Shown here: positions 44,258 through 52,482 of the stretch, in pieces
Numbering within the stretch: position 1 is the stretch's first letter
How the letters are laid out: the number at the start of each line of letters is the position of its first letter
NCBI GenBank assembly: GCA_964565925.1
Contig: CAZMGV010000004.1
Span: forward strand, 124,001-188,000
Length of the DNA stretch: 64,000 bases
Origin: CAZMGV01 sp964565925
GTDB taxonomy: Bacteria; JAGRBM01; JAHCIT01
Direction: 5' to 3'
Made by a program: the position numbers and the translations under genes
Notes under the pieces: generated by a model
Database searches by the model: none
What the model was told of the DNA's origin: nothing
The model's input: only the letters and a program-made list of their open reading frames with translations

Positions 44258-45037
44258 ATGCCTGCCGACACCTGGAACCCCGCACAGTACGAGAAGTTCA
44301 AGCGCGAACGGGCGCTGCCGTTCTATGACCTGATGGCACTCATCGAGATCTTTCCGGGCGGGAAAGCGGCCGATCTGGGCTGCGGCACCGGGGAACTTAC
44401 CCGGCTGTTCCACGAGGCGAGCCAGGCGGGCGAAACCGTCGGCATCGACAACTCCCCTGCCATGCTTGAAAAGGCCCGCCAGTTCACCGATCGGGGACTC
44501 CGGTTCGAACGGGGCGACATGGGGAGCTTTGCCCCTAAATCCGAATTCGACCTGATCATCTCCAACGCCGCGATCCAGTGGACCTCGGACCACCCAGCCC
44601 TGCTGGCCCGGCTGAAAGACGCATTGAAGCCGGGCGGCGTGCTGGCTATCCAGGTCCCGGCCAATCACCTCACCCCGGCATCGCTGGCATCAGCGGAAGT
44701 CGCTGGCGAGGAACCGTTCCGCACGGCACTCAGCGGCTGGCACCTCGCCTTCCCAGTCCTGAAACCCGAGGAGTATATGACCGCCCTGTACGACCTCGGC
44801 TTCCTCCAACGGCAGGTGATGCTCAAGGTGTACGAGCACGAACTAAGCTCCCGCGACGATGTGGTGGAGTGGTACCGCGGCTCGCTGCTCACCGACTACC
44901 AGAAGAAACTGAGCCCGGAGCTGTTCGGCCAGTATATGGACCGTTACGCGGAGCGAGTCCGGCAGATCCTGCCCGACCGGCGGCCCTATCTGTTCACCTT
45001 CAACCGGATCCTCATGCGCGGCAAAAAGCCGGGCTGA
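44258..45037 (+). CDS. tam: Trans-aconitate 2-methyltransferase-like SAM enzyme
   Basis: A 259-residue class I methyltransferase. WNPAQYEKFKRERALPFYDLM opens the protein as in Tam. The SAM loop is ADLGCGTGELTRLF, with GIDNSPAMLEKA and SNAAIQWTSDH following. The C-terminal region (VYEHELSSRDDVVEWYRGS) matches Tam's substrate domain. E. coli Tam methylates trans-aconitate. The enzyme also resembles BioC, and the gene sits just before the bio operon, so malonyl-ACP methylation is an alternative. The BirA operator lies after it, not before it. The ATG at 44258 is preferred over an upstream TTG. Confidence 0.78.
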   Translation: MPADTWNPAQYEKFKRERALPFYDLMALIEIFPGGKAADLGCGTGELTRLFHEASQAGETVGIDNSPAMLEKARQFTDRGLRFERGDMGSFAPKSEFDLIISNAAIQWTSDHPALLARLKDALKPGGVLAIQVPANHLTPASLASAEVAGEEPFRTALSGWHLAFPVLKPEEYMTALYDLGFLQRQVMLKVYEHELSSRDDVVEWYRGSLLTDYQKKLSPELFGQYMDRYAERVRQILPDRRPYLFTFNRILMRGKKPG

Positions 45038-45075
45038 CCGGGCTCAAAAGTCCACCTCCGCCCGCCCCCTGCTCA

Positions 45076-45107
45076 TTGTCAACCGAATCCCGTTCATCGG
45101 TTGACAA
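45076..45107 (+). promoter_or_regulatory. BirA (biotin repressor) operator
   Basis: TTGTCAACC (45076-45084), a 14-base spacer and GGTTGACAA (45099-45107) form a perfect inverted repeat. It agrees with the bacterial BirA consensus TTGTAAACC-N14/15-GGTTTACAA apart from one symmetric A-to-C change. The repeat extends two more bases inward (GA/TC). It lies 43 bases before bioB. Confidence 0.85.
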
Positions 45108-45130
45108 GCATCCTCCAGCGTTTTTAGGGT
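45101..45130 (+). promoter_or_regulatory. bioB promoter overlapping the BirA operator
   Basis: A consensus -35 TTGACA (45101-45106) forms part of the right operator arm. TAGGGT (45125-45130), 18 bases on, is a weak -10. BirA binding would block RNA polymerase directly. Confidence 0.5.
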
Positions 45131-45150
45131 TGCCTCCAGGGAGAATGAAC

Positions 45151-46254
45151 ATGCCGTCCGAACTGGCCAGAAACTTTGCAACCCGTAACTTCGCCCAGCA
45201 CCCGCTTTCGCGCGACGAGGCGCTGCAGGCGATCGGCTTCGATACCGCCGAAGATCTGGAAGCGCTCTATGCAGCGTCCGCCCGGGTCCGGGCGGAGATG
45301 TTCGGGCAGGACGTCTCGGTCTGCACGATCGTGAACGCCAAGAGCGGCAACTGTTCCGAAGACTGCGGTTTCTGCGCCCAGAGCGCGCACTACCAGAAGG
45401 ATACCGGCGTCACGACCTACCCGCTCATGTCGGCGCAGGACATCGTGAACGTCGCGTGGGAGCGCAAGGCGATCGGCGGGCGCGAGTTCTCCATCGTCAC
45501 GTCCGGCACCGGCGTCTACCGCGAGGAAGAGGTGAGTACGCTGGTGGACGCAATCAAGCGCGTGAACGACGAAGTGGGCATGGAGAGCTGCGCGTCGCTC
45601 GGCCTGATGAAGCGTGAAGATCTGCTCCGCCTGAAAGAGGCTGGCATGGTCCACTTCCACCACAATCTGGAAACCGCCAAAAGCCACTTCGACAAGGTCG
45701 TCACGACCCACACTTTCGAGGACGAAGTCGAGACGGTCCGCCTCGCCAAGGAACTCGGCTTCGAGGTCTGCTGCGGCGGCATCTTCGGCATGGGCGAGAG
45801 CCGCGAGCAGCGCGTGGAGCTGATGGAAACGCTGCGCGACCTGGACGTGGACTCGATTCCGATCAACTTCCTGAACCCTCTGAAGGGCACCAAGCTCGAC
45901 TACCTGAAGCCGATGCCCGCCGAAGAGGCGCTGAAAGTGATCGCCGTCATGCGGCTGATGATGCCGGGTACGCCCAGCTTCGTCTGCGGCGGCCGCGAAG
46001 TGACCCTCGGCGCCCGCCAGGACGAAATCTTCCGGGCCGGAGCGTCGGGCCTGATGATGGGAAATTATCTCACCACGTCGAACCGCAACTACATGGATGA
46101 CCGCACGATGGTCTCGAAGCAGGGGCTGCGGATCAAGGACGACGGCTGTCACGTCAAGACCAAGAAGCCGATGGACATCCAGCCTCCGCAGAAGGAAGTC
46201 CGCCAGGCGGTTCCCAGCCAGAAGCTTTATCAGATCGAACGCCCGGCAAACTGA
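45151..46254 (+). CDS. bioB: Biotin synthase
   Basis: Radical SAM enzyme that inserts sulfur into dethiobiotin, the last step of biotin synthesis. The 367-residue protein has the radical SAM triad Cys68, Cys72, Cys75 (NCSEDCGFC). Residues for the 2Fe-2S cluster lie in SCASLG, EVCCGGIFGMGE and the SFVCGGRE region. The C-terminal tail after 300 is slightly longer than in E. coli BioB. Two ATGs, at 45145 and 45151, are in frame; 45151 has the better Shine-Dalgarno spacing. It is the first gene of bioBFAD. Confidence 0.97.
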   Translation: MPSELARNFATRNFAQHPLSRDEALQAIGFDTAEDLEALYAASARVRAEMFGQDVSVCTIVNAKSGNCSEDCGFCAQSAHYQKDTGVTTYPLMSAQDIVNVAWERKAIGGREFSIVTSGTGVYREEEVSTLVDAIKRVNDEVGMESCASLGLMKREDLLRLKEAGMVHFHHNLETAKSHFDKVVTTHTFEDEVETVRLAKELGFEVCCGGIFGMGESREQRVELMETLRDLDVDSIPINFLNPLKGTKLDYLKPMPAEEALKVIAVMRLMMPGTPSFVCGGREVTLGARQDEIFRAGASGLMMGNYLTTSNRNYMDDRTMVSKQGLRIKDDGCHVKTKKPMDIQPPQKEVRQAVPSQKLYQIERPAN

Positions 46255-46257
46255 CCG

Positions 46258-47496
46258 ATGCCCAACGTGAAGCCCGGACAGAAGGGCCGCGAGGCGCCCG
46301 CCGTCCCGTTCGACGATTTCCTGTCGGCCGAGATCGAGCGGGTGCGCGCCGAGAACCGCTGGCGGTTTTTCCGCCCGGTGACGAGTGCGCAGGACGCCCA
46401 TGTCCGCGCGATCGACCCGAGTACCGGCACCGAACGCGAGCTGCTGATGCTCGCGTCGAACAACTATCTGGGTCTCGCCAACGACCTGCGAATCGGGAAA
46501 GCCGTCGCGTCGTCGGCACTGTCCGACGGAACCGGCTCCGGCGCCTCCCGCCATATCAGCGGCTCGATGACGCTCCACGAACAGCTCGAAAAGCGGCTGG
46601 CGGCATTCAAGGGCGCGGAAGCCGCCGTCCTGTTCAACACCGGCTACATGGCGAACGTGGGGATTATCTCAGCCCTGATGGGCCCTGAGGACGCGGTCTT
46701 CTCGGACGAACTGAACCACGCCTCCATCATCGACGGCTGCCGGATGTCCGGCGCGGCCAAAGAGATTTTCCGCCACTCCGACATGGCCGATCTCGAAAAG
46801 CGGCTCGCGGCCTCCACCGCCCGTCACAAGCTGATCGTGACCGACGCGGTGTTCTCGATGGACGGAGACCTGGCAAAACTGCGCGAAATTGCCGACCTCG
46901 CCCGCCGCTATCACGCCTGGACGATGGTCGATGAAGCCCACGCCACGGGCGTCTTCGGACGCAGCGGCCGCGGGCTGGTCGAGCATTTCGGACTCACCGG
47001 CAAAATCGACGTCATCATGGGGACGCTCGGCAAGTCGCTCGGCGGTTTCGGGGCGTTCGCCGCCGGGTCGCGCCAGCTTGTGGACTTCCTGATCAACAAG
47101 TCCCGGATGCTGATCTTCACGACTGCGCTTCCCCCGCACGTCTGCGCCGGGGTATTGGCCGCCCTCGACATTGTCGAAACAGAGCCGGACCGGATTCCCC
47201 GCCTGCACCGCCTCTCGGCCCGGTTCCGTGACCGTCTGTCGGCAGCGGGGCTCGACCTCTGCGGTTCGGTAACGCCGATCGTCCCCATCCGGATCGGTCC
47301 GGAGGAGAAAACCCTCCAGATCGCCCGCGACCTCTGGAACGAGGGGCTGTTTGTCATCGCGATCCGCCCGCCGACGGTCCCCGCCGGGACCTGCCGCCTG
47401 CGGACGACCGTCATGGCGACACACACGGAGGCTGACCTCGATAAGGCCGCCGACCTGATTATCGCCTCATGCCGCAAGCACGGAGTGATCCAGTGA
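46258..47496 (+). CDS. bioF: 8-amino-7-oxononanoate synthase
   Basis: PLP-dependent alpha-oxoamine synthase that condenses pimeloyl-ACP/CoA with alanine. The 412-residue protein has SNNYLGLA, GTGSGASRHISG, VDEAHATGVFG and the PLP lysine Lys259 in GTLGKSLGG. Related 2-amino-3-ketobutyrate CoA ligases share these motifs; placement between bioB and bioA decides for BioF. An N-terminal extension of about 25 residues is present. It starts three bases after bioB and its stop overlaps the GTG of bioA. Confidence 0.94.
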   Translation: MPNVKPGQKGREAPAVPFDDFLSAEIERVRAENRWRFFRPVTSAQDAHVRAIDPSTGTERELLMLASNNYLGLANDLRIGKAVASSALSDGTGSGASRHISGSMTLHEQLEKRLAAFKGAEAAVLFNTGYMANVGIISALMGPEDAVFSDELNHASIIDGCRMSGAAKEIFRHSDMADLEKRLAASTARHKLIVTDAVFSMDGDLAKLREIADLARRYHAWTMVDEAHATGVFGRSGRGLVEHFGLTGKIDVIMGTLGKSLGGFGAFAAGSRQLVDFLINKSRMLIFTTALPPHVCAGVLAALDIVETEPDRIPRLHRLSARFRDRLSAAGLDLCGSVTPIVPIRIGPEEKTLQIARDLWNEGLFVIAIRPPTVPAGTCRLRTTVMATHTEADLDKAADLIIASCRKHGVIQ

Positions 47497-48917
47497 CGGC
47501 CCGGCCGCGCAAACCCCAGCCCTCAAAATCCGCCCGTATTTCGCCCAAGGAACAGCGGGCCCGCGATCTCGTCGCCACCGATCTCAAGAATATCTGGCAC
47601 CCGTTCACGCAGATGCGCGAGTGGGAGTCCGAAGAGCCGCTCATCATCGAACGGGGCGAAGGCTCGTGGCTCTATGACGTCCGGGGCAAGAAATACCTGG
47701 ACGGCGTGTCGTCGCTCTGGTGCACGGTCCACGGGCATAACCACCCGGCGCTGAACCGCGCCATGAAGCGCCAGATCGGCAAGGTCGCCCACTCGACGAT
47801 GCTCGGGCTCTCGAACGTCCCGGCGGTGGAACTGGCCGAGAAATTGGTAGACATCGCCCCCAAGGGGCTGACTCGCGTCTTTTATTCCGACTCCGGTTCC
47901 ACGGCCGCCGAGATCGCCCTCAAGATGGCGTTCCAGTATTCGCGCCTCGTGCGCGGGCAGGACACCCGCAAGACCAAGTTCCTGACGCTTACCAACGCCT
48001 ATCACGGCGACACGATCGGCAGCGTCTCCGCCGGCGGGATTGACCTTTTTCACGAAATCTTCCGGCCGCTGCTGTTCCAGACCGTTCGCGCCAAAGGTCC
48101 CTACAAGTTCCGCAGCCCCTGGACGGGCGAAGACCACGACAAGGCGTGTCTTAGGGAACTGGAGCAGAAAGCGGAGCAGCACAAGGACGAACTGTGCGCG
48201 CTGGTGATCGAGCCGGTCGTGCAGGGCGCCGCCGGCATGTATCTGCAGCCCAAGGGTTATCTGAAGCTCGCCCGGGAGCTCTGTGACCGGCACGGCCTGC
48301 TGCTGATCTTCGACGAGGTCGCCACCGGTTTCGGACGCACCGGGACGATGTTCGCCTGCGAGCGTGAAGGTATCGCACCGGACCTCCTGTGCATCGCGAA
48401 GGGGTTATCGGGCGGCTACCTGCCCGTGGCGGCGACTCTCGCCACCGAGAGAATCTACCAGGCGTTCTTGGGACGTTACGATGAGTTCAAGACCTTCTTC
48501 CACGGCCACACGTTCACGGGTAACCCCATCGCCTGTGCCGTCGCCTGCGCATCGATCGATCTGTTCCAGAAGGAGCGGACGCTTGAAAAGCTCCAGCCGA
48601 AGATCGCGCAGCTGACGGACCGCCTCAACGTCATGGCCCGCCACCCCCATGTGGGCGACATCCGGCAGGCGGGTTTCATGGCGGGTGTAGAACTGGTCCC
48701 TGACCGGAAGAACCCCGGCCGCGAATATCTCCCCGCGCAGCGGATCGGCCACCGGGTCACCCGCTTCGCGCGATCAAAGGGCGTGATCACCCGGCCGCTC
48801 GGCAATACGCTGATTTTCATGCCGCCACTTTCGATCAAACCGAAAGAGCTCGACCTGCTCTGCGACGTCGTATTCGAGGGCCTTGACCGCATTACCCGGG
48901 AGGCGGAGAGCGAATGA
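47493..48917 (+). CDS. bioA: Adenosylmethionine-8-amino-7-oxononanoate aminotransferase
   Basis: Class III PLP aminotransferase making 7,8-diaminopelargonic acid. It is 474 residues from the GTG at 47493. WHPFTQM, typical of BioA, is at 35-41. SDSGSTAAEIALKMA binds PLP phosphate, IFDEVATGFGRTG holds the catalytic Asp, and Lys303 lies in CIAKGLSGGYLP. The GTG overlaps the bioF stop and has GGAG seven bases upstream; an in-frame ATG at 47469 lies inside bioF. Its stop overlaps the ATG of bioD. Confidence 0.96.
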   Translation: MTARPRKPQPSKSARISPKEQRARDLVATDLKNIWHPFTQMREWESEEPLIIERGEGSWLYDVRGKKYLDGVSSLWCTVHGHNHPALNRAMKRQIGKVAHSTMLGLSNVPAVELAEKLVDIAPKGLTRVFYSDSGSTAAEIALKMAFQYSRLVRGQDTRKTKFLTLTNAYHGDTIGSVSAGGIDLFHEIFRPLLFQTVRAKGPYKFRSPWTGEDHDKACLRELEQKAEQHKDELCALVIEPVVQGAAGMYLQPKGYLKLARELCDRHGLLLIFDEVATGFGRTGTMFACEREGIAPDLLCIAKGLSGGYLPVAATLATERIYQAFLGRYDEFKTFFHGHTFTGNPIACAVACASIDLFQKERTLEKLQPKIAQLTDRLNVMARHPHVGDIRQAGFMAGVELVPDRKNPGREYLPAQRIGHRVTRFARSKGVITRPLGNTLIFMPPLSIKPKELDLLCDVVFEGLDRITREAESE

Positions 48918-49636
48918 GCGCCCGGACGTTCTTTGTCACCGGAACGGATACGGGCGTCGGCAAGACGTTCGTCACCTGCGGGCTGATCTGGTTCCTGCGC
49001 GATCAGGGCAAAAAGGTCGCTGCCATGAAGCCCGTCGAAACGGGCTGCAAGGAGCACCGGGGCGCGCTGCTGGCAGAGGACGCCTCGCTGCTGTCCGATG
49101 CCACGAGCTACAGCGGCCCCATCGACGACCTCTGTCCCTACCGGTTCCGGCTGCCGCTCTCGCCCGAGGCCGCCGCCCGTGCCGACGGCGTAAAGATCGA
49201 CCTGAACCGGATACTGGATGCCCGCAAACGCCGGGCCGAAGATGCCGACATCCTGTTCGTCGAGGGGGCCGGCGGATTTCTGGTGCCACTCGCCGACAAA
49301 CTCGACACGAGCGACCTGATCGCCAAGCTCAAGGCCAAGGTCATTCTCGTGGCGGGTTCGCGGATCGGGTGCATCAACCACACGCTGCTCACCCTCGAAG
49401 CGCTGGAGCGCCGGGGGTTATCCACAGCCGCCGTTATCCTGAACCGGATCGGGGCGGCGGACGATCCGTCGCTCGAAACCAACCTCGAAGATATCCGCAA
49501 ACGCACGAAAGTGCCGGTGCTCGGAGAAATCCCCAGGCTTTCGGGCGATCTCGGCGCCTTCCGGCGTCCACATTACGTCGAAACCGTCCGCTCGGCTCTG
49601 GACGTCGAGGCCCTCAAGCGGATATTCGGAGTCTGA
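48914..49636 (+). CDS. bioD: Dethiobiotin synthetase
   Basis: ATP-dependent carboxylase closing the ureido ring of dethiobiotin. The 240-residue protein has P-loop GTDTGVGKT (10-18), MKPVETGC (substrate Lys), and FVEGAGGFLVPL with the Mg-binding Glu. The ATGA overlap with bioA completes a tightly coupled bioBFAD operon. bioC and bioH equivalents are not in the operon itself. Confidence 0.96.
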   Translation: MSARTFFVTGTDTGVGKTFVTCGLIWFLRDQGKKVAAMKPVETGCKEHRGALLAEDASLLSDATSYSGPIDDLCPYRFRLPLSPEAAARADGVKIDLNRILDARKRRAEDADILFVEGAGGFLVPLADKLDTSDLIAKLKAKVILVAGSRIGCINHTLLTLEALERRGLSTAAVILNRIGAADDPSLETNLEDIRKRTKVPVLGEIPRLSGDLGAFRRPHYVETVRSALDVEALKRIFGV

Positions 49637-49649
49637 GGTTCCGAGCAGA

Positions 49650-51119
49650 GTGCCGCAGGCCGTTCTCCACAACTCCCTATTCCAGCCCAAGCTGTTCGAC
49701 GAGTCCGCCAGGGCCCCCGCCGGCACGCGTACGGTTTTTCCGGACGGCGCCGTCGACTTCTTCCGCATGATCGGCTTTCCGGACCTTGAGCCCGTTGCAG
49801 ACGAGGAGCGGGGCTCCCAGACCCGCTTTGAGGCCGTCGCCCGCTCCGCCGGAGAGCCTGTCGCTTATGTCGCCGAGTGGAACGGCGGCACGCCGGAAGA
49901 AGAGTTCCCCAAAACCGGCGCTTCTGGACGGGAACAGGCTCTGGGCCAGGCGTACCGGCGCGGACTGCCATGGCTGCTGCTTCTGTCGAAGACGAAGCTG
50001 GAGATTTTCCATACCGCCGCACCGGACCCGGAACTGACGTATCTGAGCATCGACCGGAAATACGCGAGCCGCGTGACCGGTTCGCTCGGAAGCCATCAGG
50101 CGGAACCGGGCGGGCCGTGGGAACAGGGGCTGCAAAGCGCCGCCAAACCGGCCGCACCGACGCTGTTTGAGCAGATTTTTGTGCCCGGCTCCGACGAACG
50201 GATATTAATCGCCGGCGAATTCTTTACGCCGGAAATCCGGGGGCTTTTTTCGCGGCTGCGCAAAAGTTCGCTGGAGAACAGTTTCGACCCGCTGCTCGTC
50301 GTCGAGCGGCGCGAATTCCCGGACCGGTTTATTGAGGCCGCCCTGCCCCAGAGTCTCATCCGTCCGCGCGAACGCGCCGGTATCACGCGGCTCCTTACCG
50401 GCGAGCCCGGCCTGCATGCCTTTGTGACGGAGCTGTCCCGGGATCCCAATTCGCCGCGCCCCCGGGCGCTGCTCAACCAGCAGATGAGTTTTCTGGAAAT
50501 ACTATTCGCCGAGCACCTGCAGCTGCTGGGCAGCGACCTCACGCTGCTCTCCATCGGCACGACCAATTCGAACCGGGGCGCCAGGCGGCGTCTCGAACTG
50601 GGCCTCGGCCGGTTCCGGGACGTGGCGAACCTGTGGCTGGCAGTGCGGCTCGGCGCACGGGTGCGGCCCGGCGCTATCGCCAACGTCATCGATGCGCTGG
50701 ACGGCGATTCCGACGATTTCCTGGCCCGCCTGAAAGCGGTCCAGACGCATATCGACCGGCTGGTGAAGAAACATCCGGTCGCGCATGTGGAACTCGAAGT
50801 ACCCGAAGTGTACGTCCGCCAGGGACGCCCCCGGCACGATCCCGGTTTCAATCTGGTGATTCTCGCGCCGCCGGTCCGCAAACCGGCCCGTCAGGCGCTG
50901 GTCCGGCTGGCCGGCATCACGACGGACCACGAAGAGCCGTCCGACGACGACGTCCTGCTGGCGCTGCTCGACCGGCACGACCCGATGCTCTCGGCGCAGG
51001 GGCGCGTGGTTATCCGGACGCCAGCGCCTTCAGACGCCTGTGCGGCAAGGGCGAAGGAACTGTTCCGCCTGAATCTGGCAAAAGCACCCGCCGACGGCTG
51101 GTGCCAGTTTATCCGGTAG
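49650..51119 (+). CDS. Protein of unknown function downstream of bioD
   Basis: A 489-residue protein I do not recognise. The first ~165 residues contain VAYVAEWNGGTPEEEF, then REQALGQAYRRGLPWLLLLSK and KLEIFH. This is faintly like the N-terminal region of type IIG/Eco57I-like restriction-modification proteins (QAxxYAxxxGxPWxLLTNG...LY), but no nuclease Asp-Glu-Lys cluster or methyltransferase motif follows. The rest is a soluble alpha/beta protein rich in Arg, with LPQSLIRPRERAG and DDDVLLALLDRHDP. The GTG start is 14 bases after bioD with no strong Shine-Dalgarno. It may be co-transcribed with the bio genes but nothing links it to biotin. Confidence 0.6.
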   Translation: MPQAVLHNSLFQPKLFDESARAPAGTRTVFPDGAVDFFRMIGFPDLEPVADEERGSQTRFEAVARSAGEPVAYVAEWNGGTPEEEFPKTGASGREQALGQAYRRGLPWLLLLSKTKLEIFHTAAPDPELTYLSIDRKYASRVTGSLGSHQAEPGGPWEQGLQSAAKPAAPTLFEQIFVPGSDERILIAGEFFTPEIRGLFSRLRKSSLENSFDPLLVVERREFPDRFIEAALPQSLIRPRERAGITRLLTGEPGLHAFVTELSRDPNSPRPRALLNQQMSFLEILFAEHLQLLGSDLTLLSIGTTNSNRGARRRLELGLGRFRDVANLWLAVRLGARVRPGAIANVIDALDGDSDDFLARLKAVQTHIDRLVKKHPVAHVELEVPEVYVRQGRPRHDPGFNLVILAPPVRKPARQALVRLAGITTDHEEPSDDDVLLALLDRHDPMLSAQGRVVIRTPAPSDACAARAKELFRLNLAKAPADGWCQFIR

Positions 51120-51155
51120 GTCACTCGGCAGATCGTCCGATAGATTTTGAGATAT

Positions 51156-51824
51156 TCAGCCGATCAGCTGGATGAGATCGGTCGGCTTGTCGATCAGGTA
51201 ATGCGCGCCGGTGCGCTCGAGTTCTTCCCGGCCCCTAAAACCCCACGTCGCGCCCACGCAGACAACCCCGGCGGCGAGTCCCGTTTTCATATCGATCGAG
51301 CTGTCGCCCAGCATGAAGGTCGCCATGGGGGCGATATTGCGGGCGTCGATGATCTTGCGAAGCATCTCGGGGTCCGGCTTCGGTTTCGACACCGTGTCGG
51401 CGCACTCCACCTGGATGAACTCTTTCTCAAGGCCCAGCTTCTTGAGGATAATGTCGGTGAACCGCTTGGGCTTGTTCGTGGCGACCGCCTTGGGAATCCC
51501 CGCGCAGGCGTGCAGGAGCGTGTCCATCTCCGGGTACAGGCGGGTGTTTCGGGTACAGTTCTCCGCGTAGTAGTCGAGAAACACCGGAAGCGCCTTGTCC
51601 AGCTCCAGGACAGCCCCTTCGGGCAGCGCCCGTTCGATGAGCTTGCGGGCACCGTCGCCCACGTAACGGGCGATCTGCAGCACCTCTTTCGTGGGATGAC
51701 CGAAATGCTTCAGCGTGTGGTTGGTCGCCTCGGCGAGATCGAGGCTGGAATCGACCAGCGTGCCGTCCAGATCGAACACAATGAGATGGCAACGGGGCAA
51801 CTTCCCTCCGGCGGGTCTCTCCAT
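51156..51824 (-). CDS. gph: Phosphoglycolate phosphatase-like HAD hydrolase
   Basis: A 222-residue HAD-superfamily phosphatase. Motif I is VFDLDGTLVDSS with the nucleophile and acid Asp, motif II is VATNKP, and motif III/IV is KPKPDPEML and MLGDSSIDMKTGLAAG. The helical cap follows motif I (subtype IA), as in Gph. Gph removes 2-phosphoglycolate formed by DNA repair or oxygenase reactions. Related HADs have other substrates, so the assignment is at family level. It is divergent from the methyltransferase at 51877 with 52 bases between. Confidence 0.88.
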   Translation of the reverse strand: MERPAGGKLPRCHLIVFDLDGTLVDSSLDLAEATNHTLKHFGHPTKEVLQIARYVGDGARKLIERALPEGAVLELDKALPVFLDYYAENCTRNTRLYPEMDTLLHACAGIPKAVATNKPKRFTDIILKKLGLEKEFIQVECADTVSKPKPDPEMLRKIIDARNIAPMATFMLGDSSIDMKTGLAAGVVCVGATWGFRGREELERTGAHYLIDKPTDLIQLIG

Positions 51825-51876
51825 CCATGATTGGCCGCGCGCCGGAAACAGCGCGCATCCGGGAGGACACCAGTAC

Positions 51877-52479
51877 GTGGCGAAGGATTATCCAGACCAC
51901 CCAGACCGAATCAAATGGGATGGAAAGTATTCCTCCGATCCCGACATGTTCGGCCGGGGACCGGCCGACTGGCTGCTGCACTGCTATCCCGAGATCGAGC
52001 GGCTGATCCGGCTGCCGGCTAAGGCGCTGGACATCGCCGCTGGACAGGGGCGTAACTCGCTGGCGCTGGCCCGGCGCGGGTTTGAAGTGACCGCACTGGA
52101 TATTTCCCCGGTCGGACTTGCCCAGATCCGGGAGCGGGCGGAGGCCGAACACCTGTCCGTGGAAACCGTCTACTCGGCGGTCCAGGACTGGAGCTGGCCC
52201 GAAAACGGGTTCGATCTCGTGGTGGATTTCTTTTTTCTGGAGCGGCCGATCCTGAGCCAGATCGCCCGGACCTGCAAACCGGGCGGACTCGTCTGTTTCG
52301 AGGCCTACACGATCGACCAGCTGGACGCTCCGGTCGGCCCCAAGTGCCCGCGCGAATACCTGCTGGACCGCGGGGAACTGCCGGCACTGTTCAAGGGATA
52401 CGAGACCCTCGACCACCGCGAGGGAAAACTGTCCGACGGCAGGGTGACCGCTTCGTGGCTGGGCCGCCGGATCCGCTGA
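51877..52479 (+). CDS. SAM-dependent methyltransferase (TehB/UbiE-like)
   Basis: A 200-residue class I methyltransferase. KWDGKYSSDPDMFGRGPADW precedes ALDIAAGQGRNSLALARRG, the SAM loop, then VTALDISPVGL and VDFFFLERPIL. The W-(D/N)-x-K/R-Y opening and compact size match TehB-like small-molecule (thiol/metalloid) methyltransferases, but the substrate is unknown. The GTG at 51877 has GGAGG ten bases upstream; an open frame continues upstream into gph and was rejected. It converges with the reductase gene, three bases apart. Confidence 0.82.
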   Translation: MAKDYPDHPDRIKWDGKYSSDPDMFGRGPADWLLHCYPEIERLIRLPAKALDIAAGQGRNSLALARRGFEVTALDISPVGLAQIRERAEAEHLSVETVYSAVQDWSWPENGFDLVVDFFFLERPILSQIARTCKPGGLVCFEAYTIDQLDAPVGPKCPREYLLDRGELPALFKGYETLDHREGKLSDGRVTASWLGRRIR

Positions 52480-52482
52480 ATC

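Noticed and set aside
44578..45144. Open frame extending bioB far upstream
   Set aside because: It overlaps the methyltransferase gene in another frame, reads as Arg/Pro-rich shadow sequence, and passes through the BirA operator and promoter.
49418..49426. TTATCCACA DnaA box
   Set aside because: It is a single copy inside bioD coding sequence, with no AT-rich context or second box; most likely chance.
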